DNA from: an uncultured Alteromonadaceae bacterium
Lineage (GTDB): Bacteria; Pseudomonadota; Gammaproteobacteria; Enterobacterales; Alteromonadaceae
DNA length: 64,000 nucleotides
Direction of reading: 5' to 3'
Assembly: GCA_947494925.1 (NCBI GenBank)
Contig: CANLWS010000009.1
Location: 62,001-126,000 of the forward strand
Part shown: one piece after another, positions 36,230 through 45,108 of the stretch
How the letters are laid out: each line of letters opens with the position of its first letter
How positions within the stretch are numbered: position 1 is the stretch's first letter
Translations under genes and position numbers: made by a program
Notes under the pieces: generated by a model
Databases searched by the model: none
What the model was told of the DNA's origin: nothing
What the model saw: only the letters and a program-made list of their open reading frames with translations

Positions 36230-36862
36230 TTATTTTTCAAGTGGATAGATCATCCGGAAGGTTAAATTTATTCTCGGGCCAAGTGGGATGGTGCGTTTAT
36301 TGATGTTATGCAACCAGAAATCCTGTGTCGTACCCGACATTATCAACAAGCTGCCATTAGCAAGAGGAAGGTTGAGTTTATGTTCCTGGTATTGGTGTTT
36401 GAAAATCAATTCTCTCTCTTGTCCTAAACTAAGGGACGCGATGATTGGCTGGGCACCCAATTCCGGTTCATTATCTGAGTGTGCTCCCATACTGTCTTGA
36501 CCGTCCCGGTAATAATTGGCCAGGACGGAATTGAATCTTGCCCGGCAATACTCTTCACACCTGTGTCGTAATTCAGCTAATTCAGTTGTCCAGGCCAACG
36601 GTTGCATTGTCAGCCCTGAGTATGTGTATGCTGCTACTGGTTCACCGTACCAAGCTTGTAAACGAGGAATTTTCACCGACTTACCAAACATTTTGATATG
36701 ATCCTGTCGCCAGGCCAGAGTGCGTTGCAGTATTTCGAAATAATATTCCGCGTCGGAGGTTGTCAGGAAGTTGCTCAGATAGCGCACGCTTGCATCAGGC
36801 ATATCGAGTTCGATTGCGTTAACTTCGGGGTTATCCTCAAATAAATCGGACTGCATTTTCAA
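36230..36862 (-). CDS. AlkB-type 2-oxoglutarate/Fe(II) dioxygenase
   Basis: 210 residues. Iron ligands H128, D130 (MGAHSDNEPELG) and H185 (WLHNINK), and 2-oxoglutarate arginines R197 and R203 (RINLTFR). The NYYRDGQDSMGAHSD form is that of the ALKBH2/3-like group, not E. coli AlkB. Such enzymes remove methyl groups from N1-methyladenine or N3-methylcytosine in DNA or RNA. All catalytic residues are present. Divergent from rlmG with a 28-bp gap. Confidence 0.92.
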   Translation of the reverse strand: MKMQSDLFEDNPEVNAIELDMPDASVRYLSNFLTTSDAEYYFEILQRTLAWRQDHIKMFGKSVKIPRLQAWYGEPVAAYTYSGLTMQPLAWTTELAELRHRCEEYCRARFNSVLANYYRDGQDSMGAHSDNEPELGAQPIIASLSLGQERELIFKHQYQEHKLNLPLANGSLLIMSGTTQDFWLHNINKRTIPLGPRINLTFRMIYPLEK

Positions 36863-36890
36863 TAACTTATAGTTTTAAATTGCCTATTTC

Positions 36891-38039
36891 ATGATTACAC
36901 GTTTTAACTTTTTCGATAAAACTCTGCACTTGGAACGTTATCCGATTGCGCTCCAACATCAAAGTTGGCAAGCCTGGGATTCAGCAGACGAGTTTATCAT
37001 CGAACATGTTGAGACGCATATAGCTGACTGGCACAAATGCAGTATTGCCATCTTCAATGATGATTTTGGCTCACTGGCTTGTTGGTTTCAACTAGCCAGA
37101 TTGCAGTGGATTAGTGATTCGTTTGTGTCCACCACATCCTGCCAGATCAACTTAGCCAAAAACCATTTGAAAGAAGACGGCATCCAATTCCAGGATTGTC
37201 TGCAGCCTCTGGAGCAGGTACCTGATCTGGTCCTGATAAAGATCCCCAAGACAATTGCTCTGCTTGAACACCAGTTGATTCAGCTGCAGGCTTCTATTTC
37301 TGAAAATACTATGATCATTGCTGCTGGAAAAGCAAAGGCAATTCAAAAATCAACGCTGGCACTATTTGAGAAGTACCTGGGTCCAACTAAAACTTCCCTG
37401 GCACAAAAGAAATCACGGTTAATATTTTGCCAGCCAACGGGTGACAAACATTCTGACAATCCCTATCCAACGAAATGGGATCTCAACTCTCCTACGTTTA
37501 CTATCCAGAGCCACGCCAACGTTTTTGCTCGCCAACAATTGGATATAGGTGCCCGTTTTCTGCTGGAGCACCTGCCAGATTGTCAGCATAAAACAGTCGT
37601 GGACCTTGGATGTGGAAATGGCGTTATTGGTTTGCACATTTTGCACAAATACCCCGATGCCAAAGTCGTTTTTGTGGATGAATCCTTTATGGCCGTTGAA
37701 TCTGCAAGAATAAATGTGCAGCATAACCTGTCAGATGCATTGCCCCGTAGTCGATTCATTGTCAGTAATTGCCTGGACAAATATTCCGCAAGTGATGACT
37801 TTCCATCGCCTGATGCAATCGTCTGTAACCCACCATTTCATCAGCAAAATGCCATTACTGATCACATTGCTTATCAGATGTTCAAGGATTCGCTTAATCT
37901 GCTGGTTAAAGGCGGGGAACTCAGAGTGATAGGAAATCGTCACCTGGACTACCCCAAAAAGTTAAAACGCATGTTTGGTGGGTTTGATGTCGTTGCAACA
38001 AATAGTAAATTTAGTATTTTATCAGCGGTCAAACGTTAG
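36891..38039 (+). CDS. rlmG: 23S rRNA (guanine-N2) methyltransferase, RlmG type
   Basis: 382 residues. The N-terminal pseudo-methyltransferase half starts LHLERYPIALQHQSWQAWDSADEFII, close to the RlmG pattern LQRYP...LQAWDAADEYLL. The C-terminal catalytic half has motif I VVDLGCGNGVIGL and the NPPFHQ catalytic loop. RlmG methylates G1835 of 23S rRNA; RsmC has the same two-domain plan, but the N-terminal signature favours RlmG. The peptidyl-prolyl isomerase gene follows after 12 bp. Confidence 0.92.
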   Translation: MITRFNFFDKTLHLERYPIALQHQSWQAWDSADEFIIEHVETHIADWHKCSIAIFNDDFGSLACWFQLARLQWISDSFVSTTSCQINLAKNHLKEDGIQFQDCLQPLEQVPDLVLIKIPKTIALLEHQLIQLQASISENTMIIAAGKAKAIQKSTLALFEKYLGPTKTSLAQKKSRLIFCQPTGDKHSDNPYPTKWDLNSPTFTIQSHANVFARQQLDIGARFLLEHLPDCQHKTVVDLGCGNGVIGLHILHKYPDAKVVFVDESFMAVESARINVQHNLSDALPRSRFIVSNCLDKYSASDDFPSPDAIVCNPPFHQQNAITDHIAYQMFKDSLNLLVKGGELRVIGNRHLDYPKKLKRMFGGFDVVATNSKFSILSAVKR

Positions 38040-38051
38040 AAAGAGAAGATT

Positions 38052-38651
38052 ATGTTCAAAAGATTACTCCTTATCAGTCTACTTGTGACTTCAGGATTCG
38101 CGTTAGCAAATGATAAGAAAGATGGCTCACATATTCAGCCAGACAATTTTTACCCTAGGGTAAAACTGGAGACAAGCATGGGTGACATTATTGTTGAACT
38201 GGATCGCTCCCGAGCCCCGATAACCAGCAACAATTTTCTGCGCTACGTGGATAAACGCAGTTTTGAAGGCACCATTTTCCATCGGGTAATTAAGGATTTT
38301 GTGGTCCAGGGTGGCGGCTATAACGAAGAATTCAAAGAGCCATCGAAGTTTCCCACCATTTTTAACGAATCCGGCAATGGTCTGAAAAATGATATGTATT
38401 CAATCGCTATGGCGAGGCAAAACGAACCACATACGGCCAATCGACAATTCTTCTTCAACATGAATGATAATGAGAGTTTGGATCCGGGAAGAAACTGGGG
38501 ATATGCTGTATTTGGTAGCGTGGTTGAAGGTTACGAAGTGGTTGACGCTATGGCTGAAGTGGAAACCGAATACAAAGCCTTGATCGGCTGGCCAGATGTC
38601 CCGAAAACACCGATCATTCTGAAAAAGGCAACTATCTTACCCGCGCTATAA
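38052..38651 (+). CDS. Periplasmic cyclophilin-type peptidyl-prolyl isomerase
   Basis: 199 residues with a signal peptide (1-19, GFALA-ND). Cyclophilin domain in the bacterial PpiA/PpiB form: TSMGDIIVELD, FEGTIFHRVIKDFVVQGGGY with the catalytic Arg, SIAMARQNEPHTANRQFFFNMNDN, and FGSVVEGYEVVDAM. It isomerises X-Pro bonds during folding of exported proteins. Probably cotranscribed with rlmG. Confidence 0.93.
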   Translation: MFKRLLLISLLVTSGFALANDKKDGSHIQPDNFYPRVKLETSMGDIIVELDRSRAPITSNNFLRYVDKRSFEGTIFHRVIKDFVVQGGGYNEEFKEPSKFPTIFNESGNGLKNDMYSIAMARQNEPHTANRQFFFNMNDNESLDPGRNWGYAVFGSVVEGYEVVDAMAEVETEYKALIGWPDVPKTPIILKKATILPAL

Positions 38652-38678
38652 TGCGGTTCATATCAATGCGGATTGGTA

Positions 38679-39194
38679 TTATTGACTGACAAACAGTTTA
38701 GTCGGCCCACCTAGTTCGGGGAGTTCCAAATCTGCACTGAAGCGCAAATCCAATTTGTTTAATAAAGCAATAGACAACCGATTGTCCGGAGAAACAATGG
38801 CGGATATCTGACCCACCTGCTTATTTTTCCGGGCAAATTCAATCACTGCGTTGGCGGACTCGTAAGCATATCCAACTCCCCTGAACAATGGCATAAAAGC
38901 AAATCCAATATCAGGGTGTTGCAGGTAATCTCGCTTTAACAACCCGCACATACCAACTGGCTTTTCGGTTTCACGTTCAGACACCAATAACAAGCCCATA
39001 CCATGCCGCTGATACATTAGCATCGGTCCTTCATTCAGATACTTTTCTGCGTCTGCGATACTGTGAACATTGCGATCACCGATAAAACGAATACAATCAG
39101 GGTCGTTGAGCAACTTAAGGATAAAGGGTGCATCTGTCTGTTGTAGTTCCCGCATACAAAGACGCGCAGTATTAATTGTCCAAAACACCATCAA
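38679..39194 (-). CDS. GNAT acetyltransferase, RimJ/RimL-like
   Basis: 171 residues (170 from the second Met). Pattern TARLCMRELQQTDAPFILKLLNDPD at the N-terminus, VGMCGLLKRDYLQHPDIGFAFMPLFRGVGYAYESA covering the acetyl-CoA loop, and the NRLSIALLNKLDLRF helix. This is the RimJ/RimL branch, which acetylates protein N-termini or small amines; the acceptor is unknown. Its start overlaps the stop of the upstream gamma-glutamylcyclotransferase-like gene (ATGA overlap), so it is translationally coupled. Confidence 0.87.
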   Translation of the reverse strand: MMVFWTINTARLCMRELQQTDAPFILKLLNDPDCIRFIGDRNVHSIADAEKYLNEGPMLMYQRHGMGLLLVSERETEKPVGMCGLLKRDYLQHPDIGFAFMPLFRGVGYAYESANAVIEFARKNKQVGQISAIVSPDNRLSIALLNKLDLRFSADLELPELGGPTKLFVSQ

Positions 39195-39814
39195 TCACTC
39201 CTGTACCCCAATATATTTACTTCGCCTAAAACATCGTCGATCAGGGTAATGAAAGACTCAGATATACTCGCTGCTCTGGGATATTGAGGATTTGCTCGGT
39301 CGTTTATCCAGTGTCTATGCCACAGGTCTGTATTCCGAATAAACTCATGGATAAACCCGTCGACTTTAGTCTCCAGACAACCTATCAGACAAGTGTCGAG
39401 ATAAGACTGATAGATTGGAAATTCTCGTTCGGCTGGCGTGGATTGCAGTGTCTGACAGATCCAAATCTTCTTGTCTTTGAATTTACATGTCATATTTTCT
39501 TGCAGGTGATGAGGTAGATGGAATTCTATTTCACAAAAGTCAACTTCAACGAATTGATAATCCTGCTCTCGCTTTTTTAGGCCCGGAGATAATTCACCTA
39601 TCTCCAGCAGAACCCCGTTTAACAACGCTTCGTTATCCTGTTGCGCACCAACGTAAGTCTGTTTTTCATGGGAAGAACGGGTATGCCAGGCTCGTCGCCA
39701 TCCACTCAGGGAGATAGGAATAGCTTCACAATCCAAATCTGAAAACTGTTTTCTACTTTGTTCGCTAAGCAGGCTGCCATACCCTACAACATAATTATTG
39801 ACAACGTCGCTCAT
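39191..39814 (-). CDS. Gamma-glutamylcyclotransferase-like protein
   Basis: 207 residues from ATG 39814 (MSDVVNNYVVGYGSLL); the open frame runs further upstream into the diguanylate cyclase gene, but YGSLL must be N-terminal. The YGSLL motif binds the substrate carboxylate in this fold and a glutamate in KKREQDYQFVEV sits where the catalytic acid is expected. The fold releases 5-oxoproline from gamma-glutamyl compounds, but many bacterial members are unassigned. The C-terminal ~70 residues are extra to the core. Confidence 0.75.
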   Translation of the reverse strand: MSDVVNNYVVGYGSLLSEQSRKQFSDLDCEAIPISLSGWRRAWHTRSSHEKQTYVGAQQDNEALLNGVLLEIGELSPGLKKREQDYQFVEVDFCEIEFHLPHHLQENMTCKFKDKKIWICQTLQSTPAEREFPIYQSYLDTCLIGCLETKVDGFIHEFIRNTDLWHRHWINDRANPQYPRAASISESFITLIDDVLGEVNILGYRSD

Positions 39815-39830
39815 TGACTCGCTAAATCCT

Positions 39831-40958
39831 CTATCCGCGTTTTGGCGCTGTGATGGAACGCACCTTATTTTTGCCTGCTTCTTTTGCCTTGTACAGAGCC
39901 TGATCAGCGCGCACCAGGAATGCTGACAAACTTTCCCCAGCATACTGCGCATGACCAATGCTGATCGAGACGACATTTTCAGCTTCGTTTACAACCTTAC
40001 TCACTTCTATTCTCATCCTGTCGGCCACCTGCAAAGAATAGTGTTTGTCGGTTTCAATCAATAACACTACAAACTCATCGCCACCCAACCTACCAACAAA
40101 ATCCACATCCCTGACATGCATCTTAATACTCTGTGCTATGCGTTTGATAACTTCATCACCATGCACATGACCAAATGTATCGTTAACACCCTTGAAATCA
40201 TCAATATCAATTAGCAGAAGTGAAAGTGGATGCCCAAATCGTTCACTTCTGGCCATTTCCTGTTCTAGAACCTGATCAAAGCTGCGACGATTCAACAGTC
40301 CGGTCAAATGATCCTGGCTCGACAGCAACTGGAGTTGCTTATTTTTGGTATTTAACTCGGTAATAACTTCAAATTGATGAACCCGCATTTTTTCTGTGAC
40401 GTAAGCAATCAGGATACAGGCTACGCCGCTGGTAAATCCGATCGCAATGGAGGGAGAATAGACCTCAGATTCCGACGTGGTTATCAACAAAGCTGACAGC
40501 GCCAGCCACGCAAATGTCACAATACAAATCATTAATACAAATTGCCCATGGAGCAGAAAACATACGACCATTAACAAAATGGCGAAAGGCGTAATGCCTT
40601 GTCCGTGCAAAGCGCCCAACGTAGAAAGCAATACACCTATAGAAGCAATAAAAAATGGGAACGCCATTTCAATAAAAGACGCCACCGGGGTAAGTGCTGG
40701 AATATTTTTGAGACGAGATAAGAACACCATGTTCAATCCCGGATAGATAATAGCGAAGGAATAGAGCAAGGTGTAGGGCATCATTTCTGCACTTAAGGCA
40801 CCCGCCCCAAGTCTGAAATGATGAATTAAATGAAACCCAAATACCGCAACGGCTAACAACGAGAAGTACCACACATACTTCAAATTGCTTTTGTTGCAAA
40901 GCAAGCGATATTCTTCTGCCAATTCAGGTTTTGGTTTAGGGAAAAACGTTAACGACAT
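39831..40958 (-). CDS. Membrane-bound diguanylate cyclase (GGDEF)
   Basis: 375 residues. Six hydrophobic segments (about 28-188) with no large periplasmic domain, a short linker, then a GGDEF domain (210-370). The active site is intact (GGDEF at 292-296) and an RxxD inhibitory site is present (R283-D286, five residues before), so it should make cyclic-di-GMP with product feedback. DHLTGLLNRRSF and FKGVNDTFGHVHGDE are typical. The gene ends 17 bp before the gamma-glutamylcyclotransferase-like start. Confidence 0.93.
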   Translation of the reverse strand: MSLTFFPKPKPELAEEYRLLCNKSNLKYVWYFSLLAVAVFGFHLIHHFRLGAGALSAEMMPYTLLYSFAIIYPGLNMVFLSRLKNIPALTPVASFIEMAFPFFIASIGVLLSTLGALHGQGITPFAILLMVVCFLLHGQFVLMICIVTFAWLALSALLITTSESEVYSPSIAIGFTSGVACILIAYVTEKMRVHQFEVITELNTKNKQLQLLSSQDHLTGLLNRRSFDQVLEQEMARSERFGHPLSLLLIDIDDFKGVNDTFGHVHGDEVIKRIAQSIKMHVRDVDFVGRLGGDEFVVLLIETDKHYSLQVADRMRIEVSKVVNEAENVVSISIGHAQYAGESLSAFLVRADQALYKAKEAGKNKVRSITAPKRG

Positions 40959-41157
40959 AAGCGCTTCAAACTTCCTTTATGAATCCATCCAATGTGCGAA
41001 TAGCTTTTATTTTTTTACCTTATCCACTTTTTCAGGCATATCTCGAATAGATCCCATGAATATGCAGCCAAGAGTCGTATAACCAGAACCAAGACTAGAT
41101 CGATCTATTCAGATGTCGTACTGCCAGTTAATAGTGTAGGACGAACAAAGTGATTAG

Positions 41158-42126
41158 TCAGGCTCTGCTGACAGAAAATGCCATGACGTCAGAAATATTA
41201 TTCAGATTTGCAGCCAACATCACCAACCTGTCGATACCTAGCGCGACCCCGGAACAATCGGGCAAACCGTTCTCCAAGCCTGCTATAAACCTCGAATCGA
41301 TTGGGATTGTGGGCAATCCTAACGACTCGCGTTGTTGGTTATCTCGCTCGAATCTGGCCCTCTGCTCAGCGGGATCTGACAATTCATGAAAACCATTTGC
41401 CAGTTCGACCCCTTTGAAATAAAGTTCAAACCGGCTCGCCACCCTGGGATCGTCGGTGCTGATTCTGGCTAACGCTGCCTGAGATGCCGGGAAATCATAG
41501 ACGAAACAAGGTGTTTGTTTTCCTATTTCAGGTTCTATCTGTTGACAAAATAGTAGCTGAAGCAATATATCGGGGTTCATTTCTCCAGCTGCAACTTCAG
41601 CATAGCCTAAGCGTTCACAGATTAGGACGAGATCATTTAGTGTGCAACTTAAGGGATCTATCTGCAGATAAGTCAGAAATGCTTGTTGATAGCTTATTCG
41701 CTGTGCCCTTTCACATCCCAATACAAGCGATATGAGCGCATCGATCTCATCCATTAAATCCACATCAGAATAACCTGGCTGGTACCACTCCAACATTGTA
41801 AATTCAGGGTTATGGAATTGCCCTGCTTCTTCGTTTCTAAATGCCTTACAAATTTGAAAAATCGCTCCACTACCATTGCAAAGCAGCCGCTTCATCGCAT
41901 ATTCAGGAGAAGTCTGAAGATACATTTGGGTGGCATTCGGGTCTGTTGGACTATGGAAAACAGTTTCAAAACAATGCAGATGCACATCCGTTACCGAGGC
42001 AGCAGATAATGCTGGTGTCTCTACTTCCAGCACATTCTTTTGCTCAAAGAAGCGACGGATTTTCGCCAGAATGCCGGCTCTCAATCGCAGTGTGTCTATA
42101 GTGGCTGAAGGTTGCCAGTCAGTCAT
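41158..42126 (-). CDS. epmA: Elongation factor P--beta-lysine ligase
   Basis: 322 residues, a class II lysyl-tRNA-synthetase-like core without the anticodon domain, so the short GenX/PoxA form. Motifs: VLEVETPALSAA, QTSPEYAMKRLLCNGSGAIFQICKAFRNEE (motif 2), and the C-terminal SGVALGIDRLVML (motif 3). It activates (R)-beta-lysine and attaches it to Lys34 of EF-P; both efp and the aminomutase gene epmB are adjacent. Confidence 0.95.
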   Translation of the reverse strand: MTDWQPSATIDTLRLRAGILAKIRRFFEQKNVLEVETPALSAASVTDVHLHCFETVFHSPTDPNATQMYLQTSPEYAMKRLLCNGSGAIFQICKAFRNEEAGQFHNPEFTMLEWYQPGYSDVDLMDEIDALISLVLGCERAQRISYQQAFLTYLQIDPLSCTLNDLVLICERLGYAEVAAGEMNPDILLQLLFCQQIEPEIGKQTPCFVYDFPASQAALARISTDDPRVASRFELYFKGVELANGFHELSDPAEQRARFERDNQQRESLGLPTIPIDSRFIAGLENGLPDCSGVALGIDRLVMLAANLNNISDVMAFSVSRA

Positions 42127-42143
42127 GAATCTTTTCCATAAAA

Positions 42144-42178
42144 AAGCTCACTGCAACGGCATTGGCTACAGTGAGCTT
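42144..42178 (-). terminator. Intrinsic terminator after efp
   Basis: AAGCTCACTG / CAGTGAGCTT form a perfect 10-bp stem with a 15-nt loop; on the minus strand a run of T follows. It separates efp from epmA, so epmA needs read-through or its own promoter. Confidence 0.85.
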
Positions 42179-42196
42179 CAAGATTTTTTAAATTGC

Positions 42197-42766
42197 CTAT
42201 TTTTGTACGCGGGAAACATATTCTCCGCTACGGGTATCCACTTTAATCACTTCCCCTGTCTGCACGAAAAGAGGAACTCTGACCACGGCGCCAGTACTCA
42301 GCGTAGCGGGCTTGCCGCCTGTACCTGCAGTATCTCCCTTGAGACCTGGGTCTGTTTCGGTAATTTCAAGTTCGACAAAATTGGGGGGAGCAACAGCGAT
42401 TGGAGAACCGTTCCACAGCGTGATTGTGCAAAGATCGTTTTCCACCAGCCATTTTACATTTTCGCCTATTGCTTTTTCGTCGGCGGCGATTTGCTCAAAT
42501 GTGTCGTTGTTCATAAAATGGTAGAATTCACCATCGTTATAAAGATAGGCCAGATCGGTGTCCATAACATCAGCACCTTCTACCGAGTCACCTGACTTGA
42601 ATGTTTTCTCCAACACTTTGCCTGAGATAAGTTTGCGAATTTTGACCCGATTAAACGCTTGGCCTTTGCCTGGTTTTACGTATTCGTTCTCAAGAACGTT
42701 GCAAGGTTCGCCATCGAGCATTATCTTAAGGCCCGCTTTGAACTCGTTTGTGCTGAAATTAGCCAT
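42197..42766 (-). CDS. efp: Elongation factor P
   Basis: 189 residues from ATG 42766 ([12 protein letters not shown]), with GAGG just upstream; ten extra residues are possible from 42796 but are not conserved. K34 in [10 protein letters not shown] is the site of beta-lysylation by EpmA/EpmB. EF-P relieves ribosomes stalled at polyproline. Divergent from epmB, with only 34 bp between start codons, so the promoters must overlap. Confidence 0.96.
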   Translation of the reverse strand: MANFSTNEFKAGLKIMLDGEPCNVLENEYVKPGKGQAFNRVKIRKLISGKVLEKTFKSGDSVEGADVMDTDLAYLYNDGEFYHFMNNDTFEQIAADEKAIGENVKWLVENDLCTITLWNGSPIAVAPPNFVELEITETDPGLKGDTAGTGGKPATLSTGAVVRVPLFVQTGEVIKVDTRSGEYVSRVQK

Positions 42767-42800
42767 ATTACCTCTAATTAAATCTATATTGAGCATCTAG

Positions 42801-43826
42801 TTGACACAGATCATACCTAAAAATATAACGGCTGTAGAGCCCAACTGGCAAAAAGAGCTGGCCAACGCAATAACTCGCCCTGAAGCGTTGCTTGAATATG
42901 TACATTTAGACCCTGCCATATTCAAAGATGACGTGAAAGCGAGGCGGTTATTCCCGATGCGCGTGCCGCTTCCTTTTGCCAACAGGATCAGCAAAGGAGA
43001 CCCCAATGATCCTTTACTCAGGCAGGTTCTTCCCCTGGCCGAAGAATTTGACCAAGCCGATGGGTTTGTTCACGATCCATTGCAGGAACAACAAAATCAA
43101 CAGCCGGGTATCCTGCATAAATATCAAAGCAGGGTTTTGTTAATTGTCCGGGGCGGTTGCGCAGTCAACTGTCGATATTGCTTCAGACGGCATTTTCCCT
43201 ACCAGGAAAATCATCTGAGCAAGAAAGACTGGGAAAAGGCGATTGGTTATATCAAGCAGGATAAAGAGCTCAATGAGGTGATTTTGTCAGGTGGCGATCC
43301 TCTGATGGCGAATGACGACTTTTTATCCTGGTTAAGCGCAGAACTGGCCACTATAACGCACTTGAAACGGTTGCGGATCCACACACGTCTGCCTGTAGTG
43401 CTTCCAAACCGGATAAACCTTGAGTTCCTGAACTGGTTTGCTAACACCAGATTAAAACCGATTATGGTTTTGCACATAAATCACCCCAATGAGATAGATG
43501 TTCAACTAAGCCAAAAACTCGCTGAATTGCATAAAGCAGGGATTACATTACTCAATCAAGCCGTGTTGCTGAAAACGATAAACGATGATGCTGACGTGCT
43601 GGAACAGCTACATGAAAAGTTGTTTGATGCGAACGTGTTACCTTATTATCTGCACATGCTGGACAAAGTTCAGGGCGCTGCGCACTTTGATGTCAGTGAC
43701 GAACGTGCGAGAGAGATAATGTCTGATTTAATAAAGCGCCAGCCAGGATTTCTGGTCCCAAAACTCGTGAGAGAAATAGCTAACCAACCTGGCAAGACGC
43801 CACTGGACTTAAAACTCCATCCCTAA
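42801..43826 (+). CDS. epmB: EF-P (R)-beta-lysine formation: lysine 2,3-aminomutase
   Basis: 341 residues from a TTG start; alignment by eye with E. coli EpmB supports this N-terminus. Radical-SAM cluster C120-x3-C124-x2-C127 (GGCAVNCRYCFRRHFPY), SGGDPLMA, and the LDKVQGAAHFDVSD segment. It converts (S)-alpha-lysine to (R)-beta-lysine for EpmA. No ATG exists near the expected start. Its stop abuts the stop of the small convergent gene. Confidence 0.94.
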   Translation: MTQIIPKNITAVEPNWQKELANAITRPEALLEYVHLDPAIFKDDVKARRLFPMRVPLPFANRISKGDPNDPLLRQVLPLAEEFDQADGFVHDPLQEQQNQQPGILHKYQSRVLLIVRGGCAVNCRYCFRRHFPYQENHLSKKDWEKAIGYIKQDKELNEVILSGGDPLMANDDFLSWLSAELATITHLKRLRIHTRLPVVLPNRINLEFLNWFANTRLKPIMVLHINHPNEIDVQLSQKLAELHKAGITLLNQAVLLKTINDDADVLEQLHEKLFDANVLPYYLHMLDKVQGAAHFDVSDERAREIMSDLIKRQPGFLVPKLVREIANQPGKTPLDLKLHP

Positions 43827-44012
43827 TCAGGCAAAGGTATCAACAATCGAACCTATAGCAGGATTTGCGGAAGTCGCTTTTGGTACGTCAGCTGATTCAA
43901 TCAACTGAAGCGCTGCTTGACCATCCTGCTCTTGCTTGGATTTAGCAAGTTGCAGAGATTTCAATTGCAGCGCGTCGGACGTTCCAGAGGTGGATGCACC
44001 TTGAAGTTCCAT
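43827..44012 (-). CDS. Small YjfB-like putative motility protein
   Basis: 61 residues from the ATG at 44012 (MELQGASTSGTSD), preferred over 44039 because this Met-hydrophobic start fits the family. The C-terminal half (LQLKSLQLAKSKQEQDGQAALQLIESA) resembles the YjfB-like putative motility protein family, whose members are small, helical and of unknown role. No flagellar genes are in the window. Recognition is moderate. Confidence 0.55.
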   Translation of the reverse strand: MELQGASTSGTSDALQLKSLQLAKSKQEQDGQAALQLIESADVPKATSANPAIGSIVDTFA

Positions 44013-44137
44013 ACCAATTACCTCTATTGCTTGTAGCAACGTTAAAAAACAGGCAGAATTGCCGGCCTTCGGTTAGGTATCGACCTGACTTGATAGAACT
44101 TTAGCTTTTTTTTAGAAAATTTAGGATCCTGAGTGAC

Positions 44138-44449
44138 ATGCAAAATGTGTTAGACAAATTGGCCGAAAACATGCAGGTCATTTACCGAAAAGCCATTGAT
44201 GCCGACGATTCTCTGAATAAGTTACAGCAATCCGGACAAGGTAAATTCAACCTGATATTCCCACAAGACGCCGGTTTTTCAGTCAGCAGTAAACGCTTCA
44301 TGCCCTACGTGGAAGAGTTGGCAAAACAAGTAGCCGAGTTGGCTGAAGCTGATCAACAAAAGCTGCAAATTGCATTGCCTGATATAGTCAGAAAGATGGA
44401 ACTTCTTTTGAAGACACTTACGCAATTTCAGCAGAGTATTAAAGGCTAA
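44138..44449 (+). CDS. Small hypothetical protein
   Basis: 103 residues with no signal or membrane segment. It is mostly helical: residues 1-30 and 58-103 are amphipathic and rich in Glu, Lys, Gln and Leu, with a short central QGKFNLIFPQDAGFSVSSKRFMPYVEEL. I do not recognise a family. The gene starts 126 bp from, and divergent to, the small motility-like gene. Confidence 0.6.
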   Translation: MQNVLDKLAENMQVIYRKAIDADDSLNKLQQSGQGKFNLIFPQDAGFSVSSKRFMPYVEELAKQVAELAEADQQKLQIALPDIVRKMELLLKTLTQFQQSIKG

Positions 44450-44591
44450 GCCCAAAGCGTTTTACTCCACGCTCCAACAGCCCTGCACATGTAAAAACAT
44501 TTTTCCAGCGTACAAATCTTCACTTCGTGACCAGGTTGAATTTTCACACCTTTGAACCATACTTAATAGTGGGCAGCTGTGGAGAAAAATT

Positions 44592-44945
44592 GTGGAAATT
44601 GGTGCCGCGACTAACATTACGAATTTTGCTTCAGCATTGGCGAGAAGCGATAGTAGTGATGTTGCTCAAGAACCGAATGCATTTGGCATAGGTTCAGCCA
44701 ATCAGCCTGAAGTTGAGTTATCTCCACAAGCCAGGATACTGCAGCAAAATGAACAAACCCAAAATGAACGAGCAGAAGCGCTGGGACAAGGTCAACAGCA
44801 ATCGACTGAGCAGGATGGCGAACAGCCGGAGATTAGCGGAACTGATTTTGTCAGGATATCCAGTAGTGTGGGTTCGGCTGCAAGAAACAATCTGAGCACT
44901 GAGCGAGCTGCAGAAGTCTATCAGTCGATTCAGGATTTACTTTAA
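44592..44945 (+). CDS. Small acidic, glutamine-rich hypothetical protein
   Basis: 117 residues from a GTG with GGAG 7 bp upstream. Ala/Ser/Gln-rich; the VELSPQARILQQNEQ segment (about 40-54) and the C-terminal STERAAEVYQSIQDLL look like parts of flagellar or chemotaxis-related small proteins, where 'LS-x-x-A' segments are common. It could be a motility-associated protein along with the 43827-44012 gene; confidence is low. No signal or membrane helix. Confidence 0.55.
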   Translation: MEIGAATNITNFASALARSDSSDVAQEPNAFGIGSANQPEVELSPQARILQQNEQTQNERAEALGQGQQQSTEQDGEQPEISGTDFVRISSSVGSAARNNLSTERAAEVYQSIQDLL

Positions 44946-45108
44946 TCGTTACTTCGCCCTAGCCCACGGGTTGACTCCAATAAACCTCCCAGCGCATCCC
45001 ACTTTGTCCGAAAATAGATAGAAACAAATCATGCATATCTTGTTCTCGCCACTTTCCAGATTGGAATTTAGCCATTTGGTGGCCTTTAACAGGGAACCCA
45101 CCCAGAGG

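Noticed and set aside
39815-39976. N-terminal extension of the gamma-glutamylcyclotransferase-like gene
   Set aside because: Overlaps the diguanylate cyclase coding region and pushes YGSLL away from the N-terminus.
41096-41107. TAGATCGATCTA palindrome between epmA and the diguanylate cyclase
   Set aside because: Too short to support a call; no second element or regulator nearby.
41930-42595. 221-codon frame opposite epmA/efp
   Set aside because: Runs antisense through two well-identified genes and a terminator; no family match.
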